Shown here in pieces: positions 43,284-47,035 of a stretch of 47,035 bases of DNA. The notes under the pieces are model-generated. The model had not been told where the DNA came from. It was given only the letters and a program-made list of their open reading frames with translations, and made no database searches. A program made the translations under genes and the position numbers. This DNA is from Bacteroidales bacterium UBA1680 (GTDB taxonomy: Bacteria; Bacteroidota; Bacteroidia; Bacteroidales; UBA932): the NCBI GenBank assembly GCA_002320605.1, contig DCKG01000008.1:1-47035 (forward strand), in the 5' to 3' direction. Position 1 is the first letter of the stretch; every line of letters begins with the position of its first letter.

Positions 43284-44185
43284 TGGAACTGAGACAGTTG
43301 AAATACTTTGTCAATGTCGCAAAGCTAAGGAGCTTTTCAGAAGCATCCAGGATTCTTTACATCTCTCAAAGCACCCTTTCCCAACAGATAAAGCAGCTGG
43401 AAGACGAGCTCGGAGTACAGCTTCTAGTAAGAAACTCTCGCTACGTGCAGATTAGCGATTACGGAGAAGTTTTTCTCCCGGCGGCAGAGGCCATTCTCCA
43501 GAAGAGCGAAGACAGCATAGCTAAAATTAAAGACGTGAGGAATCTGAAAACAGGTTCTCTGAGCATTGGTGCGACATCTTCGTTCTGTCCGCTTCTGAAT
43601 GAGACCTTGAAATCTTTCATGAGCCAGTATCCAGGCATACAATTGAATATTTTCTGCGGCACCATGGAAGAGCTGATGCAGAAGCTTGAGTCGAAAGAAA
43701 TAGATATTGCGCTGTCGTACAAGCCTCTGCAGAGGTATGAAAACATAGAGTCGCACATTCTCTTCGAAAGCAAGCTGAGCGTCATAGTCAGCAAATTCCA
43801 CAGCCTCTCAGGCAAGGACAAGATTCGTCTGTCGGATCTGGAAAAGTATCCTCTGGCTCTTCCGGCGAAGGGAATGCAAGCCAGGAATGTCTTTGACAAT
43901 ATGCTTTTCGGGCAAGATTACAGGCTGGACATCCGGCTTGAGATAAATGACATCAACGTTTTGCTCGACCTTGTCTCAAGAGGCTCGCTTGCGACCGTCC
44001 TGTCTCAATCTACCATAAGGAATCACGAGGAGTTCCAAGCCATACCTTTCGAAACCGATATGTCTGTGATGGAAGGCTCCTACCATATTCTGAAAGGAGC
44101 ATACTGCAAAACCGTCACGAAAGTCTTGTTGCAGCAGCTGGTAGAGAACAATGCCTTCAATCAAGCCCTCCAGGCCATCGGATAG
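43283..44185 (+). CDS. LysR-family transcriptional regulator
   Basis: A 300-residue regulator with an N-terminal winged helix-turn-helix (LRQLKYFVNVAKLRSFSEAS, LYISQSTLSQQIKQLEDELG, LLVRNSRYVQISDYGE) and a C-terminal periplasmic-binding-like effector domain (about 90-300). The pattern resembles the OxyR/CynR group, but no redox Cys pair typical of OxyR is obvious (Cys112 and Cys130 by rough count, not in the known spacing). It is co-translated with the ThrE-like exporter, so it may control amino acid export or respond to its substrate. It ends 5 bases from the convergent aroC gene, with no terminator in between. Confidence 0.93.
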   Translation: MELRQLKYFVNVAKLRSFSEASRILYISQSTLSQQIKQLEDELGVQLLVRNSRYVQISDYGEVFLPAAEAILQKSEDSIAKIKDVRNLKTGSLSIGATSSFCPLLNETLKSFMSQYPGIQLNIFCGTMEELMQKLESKEIDIALSYKPLQRYENIESHILFESKLSVIVSKFHSLSGKDKIRLSDLEKYPLALPAKGMQARNVFDNMLFGQDYRLDIRLEINDINVLLDLVSRGSLATVLSQSTIRNHEEFQAIPFETDMSVMEGSYHILKGAYCKTVTKVLLQQLVENNAFNQALQAIG

Positions 44186-44190
44186 GTGGC

Positions 44191-45219
44191 TCACCCGATG
44201 AGTGCAAGGTCGGCAAGGGTAATGGCTGCCATGGCTTCGACAATGACTGGGGTGCGTAGGGCGATGCAGGCATCATGACGGCCTGGGACGATCAAAGTTT
44301 CAGGCTCTGTTGTTTTTATATTCAATGTCTTCTGCTCCTTGCGAATGCTTGAAGTCGGCTTGAAAGCCACTCTGAATATGATAGGGCCGCCATTCGTTAT
44401 GCCGCCGTTAATCCCTCCGGAGCCATTCTTGGCAGGACGGATCCTGCCTTCGGAATATTCGAAAGGGTCGTTATGCTCGCAGCCCCTCATCCTTGCCGCT
44501 GCAAACCCATCCCCGAACTCGATTCCGCGCACTCCCGGGATGGCGAAAATTGCGTGAGAGATTACTGATTCCGCTGAATCCCAGAAGGGTTCCCCGAGGC
44601 CAGCAGGAAGACCCTCGATGCAGCACTTGACTATTCCACCCACGGAGTCATTTTCCGCTATCGTTTTCGCGATGAGATCTGCCCAAATCTGTGCAGCTAT
44701 CGTCGCATCCGTTGCTTTGACATCGGACATGGATTCGGGTTTAGGAACGCCGCCAACTTCAATGAGTTGTGCTTCAACATTTGCCTTGCCCAACATCTTT
44801 TTGGCGACGACTCCGGCGGCAACGATTGGCAGAGTGAGACGTCCAGAGAAATGCCCTCCGCCTCTAGGGTCATTGAAGCCGTTCCATTTCACGGATGCGG
44901 TCCAGTCGGCATGGCCAGGACGAGGAACATTCCTAAGTGCCTCGTAATCTGTACTGCGTGTGTTCTGGTTTCTGAATATGATGGCCAGTGGCGTCCCCGT
45001 AGCATGCCCTTCGTAAACGCCGCTCAATATCTCTGGCTCATCTCCCTCTATGCGCGGCGTAGTGCCTTCGGCTCCGCTTTTCCTGCGAGCAATGTCCGTG
45101 GCAAAATCCTCAACAGACAGCGGCAGGCCTGCCTTTACGCCATCCAAAACTACGCCGATGGCGAGCCCATGTGACTCCCCGAAAATCGCTACTCTGAAAT
45201 TATGTCCGAAAGCATTCAT
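44191..45219 (-). CDS. aroC: Chorismate synthase
   Basis: A 342-residue enzyme that converts 5-enolpyruvylshikimate-3-phosphate to chorismate with reduced FMN, the last step of the shikimate pathway, in the cytoplasm. Signature motifs: GESHG near residue 16, RRKSGAEGTTPRIEGDEPEIL, NVPRPGHADWT and NDPRGGGHFSGRLT. The length is slightly below the usual 350-370. The start is the ATG of MNAFGHNFRV; an upstream in-frame TTG would add two residues. The gene follows the transporter gene after 48 bases and has its own -7-like box, so it may be transcribed from both. Confidence 0.96.
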   Translation of the reverse strand: MNAFGHNFRVAIFGESHGLAIGVVLDGVKAGLPLSVEDFATDIARRKSGAEGTTPRIEGDEPEILSGVYEGHATGTPLAIIFRNQNTRSTDYEALRNVPRPGHADWTASVKWNGFNDPRGGGHFSGRLTLPIVAAGVVAKKMLGKANVEAQLIEVGGVPKPESMSDVKATDATIAAQIWADLIAKTIAENDSVGGIVKCCIEGLPAGLGEPFWDSAESVISHAIFAIPGVRGIEFGDGFAAARMRGCEHNDPFEYSEGRIRPAKNGSGGINGGITNGGPIIFRVAFKPTSSIRKEQKTLNIKTTEPETLIVPGRHDACIALRTPVIVEAMAAITLADLALIG

Positions 45220-45243
45220 GCTCAATTCGTATTATGGTATTGA

Positions 45244-45251
45244 CAAATATA
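45244..45251 (-). promoter_or_regulatory. Putative -7 box of aroC
   Basis: TATATTTG on the minus strand fits TAnnTTTG and lies 24 bases before the aroC ATG. No clear TTTG upstream, so the promoter may be weak. Confidence 0.4.
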
Positions 45252-45267
45252 ACGTTTTCGGATGGAT

Positions 45268-46209
45268 TTATGATTCTGCGACTTCCAGTTTCTCTTTCCT
45301 TCGGGGAGCTTGCTGCGAAAGAATTATTCCAATAACGCCAATGATGACGCCCAGCCACTGCAGAGTCGTTAGATGCTCGCGTCCCATCATCTCGGCGATT
45401 AGTGCTGTGGCGACGCACATCATGGCAAGGAAAACGCTTGATTTCCCGACCCCGAGACGCTTGATGGCCATTGCCCAGAGCGAGAACGCAAGGCTGGAGC
45501 AGAGGACTGCCAGGCAGAGAATCGGCTCAATTACTTCCCATGAAACATACATAGGGCTGAAATTTTCCATGCCTTTCGTTAAGAATATAGGCAAGAAATA
45601 AACGCAGCCGATAAGGAACTGGTACATCACGATAACCTGCGGCCTGTAGTCGCTGGCGAGAATTTTCGTGAGTGATGCGTGTCCTACCTCAGCGAACACG
45701 GCAATCATTAGCAGGATTATTCCGAGCACGAAATGCTTAGGGTTACAGTCTTCTTTTTGTAGCATTACCACTATGGTGATCCCCGCCAAAGTGGCGAATA
45801 TTCCGAACAAATTGAGCCCCGTCATTTTCTCTTTGAAGAATAGGACTCCGACGCTGACTGAAAAAATAGGAACGGAAGCTATTATCACGGCACTGATAGT
45901 CGGAGAACCAGTTTCCTGGATTCCCAACGTCTCGGCGAGGAAATATATTAACGGCTCGCATAAAGAGAGCAGCAGGAACTTCCACAAGTCTTTCTTAGCC
46001 ATTTTCTTGAATTCCCTAGTCGCCAGATTGAAAAGCAGCAGGATAACCCCGGCAATCAGGATTCGGATAGGCACGAAATAAAAAATGGATATGCCCATGG
46101 CTATCAGCTTGTCGCTCCACAAGTAAGACATGCCCCATAAGACTATCGCCACGACAGACATGAGGTAGATCATCGCTTTATTATCGCAAATATTATATGG
46201 TAATTTCAT
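45268..46209 (-). CDS. EamA-type (DMT superfamily) transporter
   Basis: A 313-residue inner membrane protein with about ten helices and two EamA repeats: the first with VVAIVLWGMSYLWSDKLI and SVGVLFFKEKMTGLNLFG, the second with GHASLTKILASDY and AMMCVATALIAEMMGREHLTT. Members export amino acids or metabolites. A longer start (MKLPYNICDNKAM) and a start 12 codons later (MIYLMSVV) are both possible. Given its neighbours (aroC, ThrE-like exporter), a link to amino acid metabolism is plausible but unproven. Confidence 0.92.
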   Translation of the reverse strand: MKLPYNICDNKAMIYLMSVVAIVLWGMSYLWSDKLIAMGISIFYFVPIRILIAGVILLLFNLATREFKKMAKKDLWKFLLLSLCEPLIYFLAETLGIQETGSPTISAVIIASVPIFSVSVGVLFFKEKMTGLNLFGIFATLAGITIVVMLQKEDCNPKHFVLGIILLMIAVFAEVGHASLTKILASDYRPQVIVMYQFLIGCVYFLPIFLTKGMENFSPMYVSWEVIEPILCLAVLCSSLAFSLWAMAIKRLGVGKSSVFLAMMCVATALIAEMMGREHLTTLQWLGVIIGVIGIILSQQAPRRKEKLEVAES

Positions 46210-46249
46210 TATTTTTTAACCAAAAACCTTTAGTTTCATTTGAATTTTA

Positions 46250-46281
46250 CAAAAATATAAAGAATTTTTTAACAATACGAA
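46250..46281 (-). promoter_or_regulatory. Promoter of the EamA transporter
   Basis: Minus strand: TTCG (46281-46278), 20 bases, TATTTTTG (46257-46250). The -7 box is perfect and the -33 box has one mismatch. The leader would be about 35 bases. Confidence 0.45.
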
Positions 46282-46382
46282 ATTTCTGGCGAAAAATTTA
46301 ATAAATGAATATTATTTGAATATTGGCCGGCGATAAAAATGCTCTCTTCATCCATAAAATTCCTGAAGTGACATCATTAATA

Positions 46383-46415
46383 AAGTCTCATCCCAGATTT
46401 CCTAAGATGAGACTT
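46383..46415 (-). terminator. Terminator of the GH92 gene
   Basis: AAGTCTCATC (46383-46392) and GATGAGACTT (46406-46415) form a perfect 10-base-pair stem with a 13-base loop, 22 bases after the GH92 stop. On the minus strand it is followed by TATTAATG, a short T-rich tract. Confidence 0.6.
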
Positions 46416-46437
46416 ATTGTTAAGCGTGAAGGTTATT

Positions 46438-47035
46438 CTATTCTTTATTCGAGAAAGAGTAAGGGCGATCATCGGATGACGTGCCACGAACCTTGTTCGG
46501 TTCCGCAGACAGGTCGAAATCTAATTTCGCCCCATTGACCAGGTCCTCGTGCCGCACGAAATTCTTGCTCCAGTCCTTGCCGTTGATGCGTAATCCATTG
46601 ACATAGAAGTTCTCGTGTGAGTTCTTTGGCGCTGAAATCACGAAGGATTTGCGTTCTGGGCGGCTCACCGTGATTTTCTTGAACAGAGGCGTGCCTAGGG
46701 CATATTCATTAGAACCAGGGCAGACCGGATAAAATCCCATCGCGGAGAATACATACCAGGCCGATGTCTGCCCGTTGTCCTCGTCGCCGCAGTAGCCATC
46801 AAAGTTGGAGTTGTAGAATTTATTCATTACCTCACGCACCCTGCCTTGGGTCTTCCAAGGCTGGCCGCTCCAGTCGTAGAGATACAGCATGTGCTGGATA
46901 GGCTGATTCCCGTGAGCATAATTTCCCATATTCATGATGGTCATTTCCTGTTTTCCGCACTTTTTCTCTTCTCTGCCCCAAACCTGCCCCACAACAGTGT
47001 GAGAGGCCGATCGCTTTCTAAATTTGGGTGTCCCG
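46438..47035 (-). CDS. GH92 family alpha-mannosidase, C-terminal part (5' end outside window)
   Basis: About 170 residues of a glycoside hydrolase family 92 enzyme, which are calcium-dependent exo-alpha-mannosidases of roughly 750 residues acting on N-glycans or yeast mannan. Visible: MGNYAHGNQPIQHMLYLYDW, GQPWKTQGRVREVMNKFY and the catalytic-base region GYCGDEDNGQTSAWYVFSAMG with FYPVCPG. The C-terminal beta domain ends at FSNKE with a stop at 46438. The frame stays open to the window edge, but the 35 or so residues before MNMGNYAHG (with VVGQVWGREEKKCGKQEM) do not resemble GH92 as I know it, so a rearrangement or sequence error close to the edge is possible. A GTG at 46992 is not a credible start. 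Confidence 0.82.
   Translation of the reverse strand, partial: GTPKFRKRSASHTVVGQVWGREEKKCGKQEMTIMNMGNYAHGNQPIQHMLYLYDWSGQPWKTQGRVREVMNKFYNSNFDGYCGDEDNGQTSAWYVFSAMGFYPVCPGSNEYALGTPLFKKITVSRPERKSFVISAPKNSHENFYVNGLRINGKDWSKNFVRHEDLVNGAKLDFDLSAEPNKVRGTSSDDRPYSFSNKE

Noticed and set aside
1..47035. tRNA, rRNA or CRISPR arrays
   Set aside because: No cloverleaf-type pattern, rRNA signature or regularly spaced repeat was seen when reading both strands.

Overview
The window comes from a member of the Bacteroidota, most likely order Bacteroidales. The evidence is two separate SusC/SusD pairs, a hybrid two-component system (HTCS) with an AraC-type output domain, DUF4843, PKD-like and DUF3823 lipoproteins, many lipoprotein signal peptides of the form M-K-K...SC, and promoters of the Bacteroides type (TTTG, 19-21 bases, TAnnTTTG) instead of the -35/-10 pattern. 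GC is about 47-50 percent, genes are tightly packed, and no rRNA, tRNA or CRISPR array was seen.

Layout. Positions 1-494 hold a deleted and frameshifted transposase remnant. Positions 569-14327 form polysaccharide utilisation locus PUL1: an HTCS sensor-regulator on the minus strand, divergent from susC, susD, a DUF3823-LamG surface lipoprotein and two tandem paralogous proteins that look like (alpha/alpha)6-barrel glycan-active enzymes. Between the HTCS and susC lies a near-repeated 20-base box that may be the HTCS operator. Positions 14570-20324 (minus strand) encode a complete MacB-type tripartite exporter: ATPase, two permeases, periplasmic adaptor and TolC-like outer membrane channel. A perfect 13-base-pair inverted repeat at 20483-20512 holds a Bacteroides -7 promoter box in each arm and separates this operon from a SWIM-SNF2 helicase (20729-24169).

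Positions 24347-35415 (minus strand) form a second SusC/D locus of a different type: SusC, SusD, DUF4843, a PKD-like lipoprotein, a DUF5117-type zinc metalloprotease and a metallophosphatase-like lipoprotein that has lost metal-binding residues. The protease suggests peptide or glycoprotein substrates. A cupin-carboxymuconolactone decarboxylase protein follows, with a probable orphan gene tail and a strong terminator behind it. Then come a PD-(D/E)XK transposase-family nuclease, queH, a PCMD lipoprotein with a small outer membrane barrel, and an overlapping set (small membrane protein, a split ThrE-type amino acid exporter, LysR regulator). The right side carries aroC, an EamA-type transporter and the C-terminal part of a GH92 alpha-mannosidase that runs off the window.

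The most unusual signals are the divergent promoter inside a perfect palindrome, the direct-repeat box upstream of PUL1, the four-gene ThrE/LysR overlap set, the degenerate metallophosphatase in PUL2, the orphan 3' tail after the cupin gene, and a strong excess of the word GAATAT/GAATATG that is weaker in PUL1 and in the helicase gene than elsewhere. Functions are inferred from recognised motifs by eye; no database search was run.
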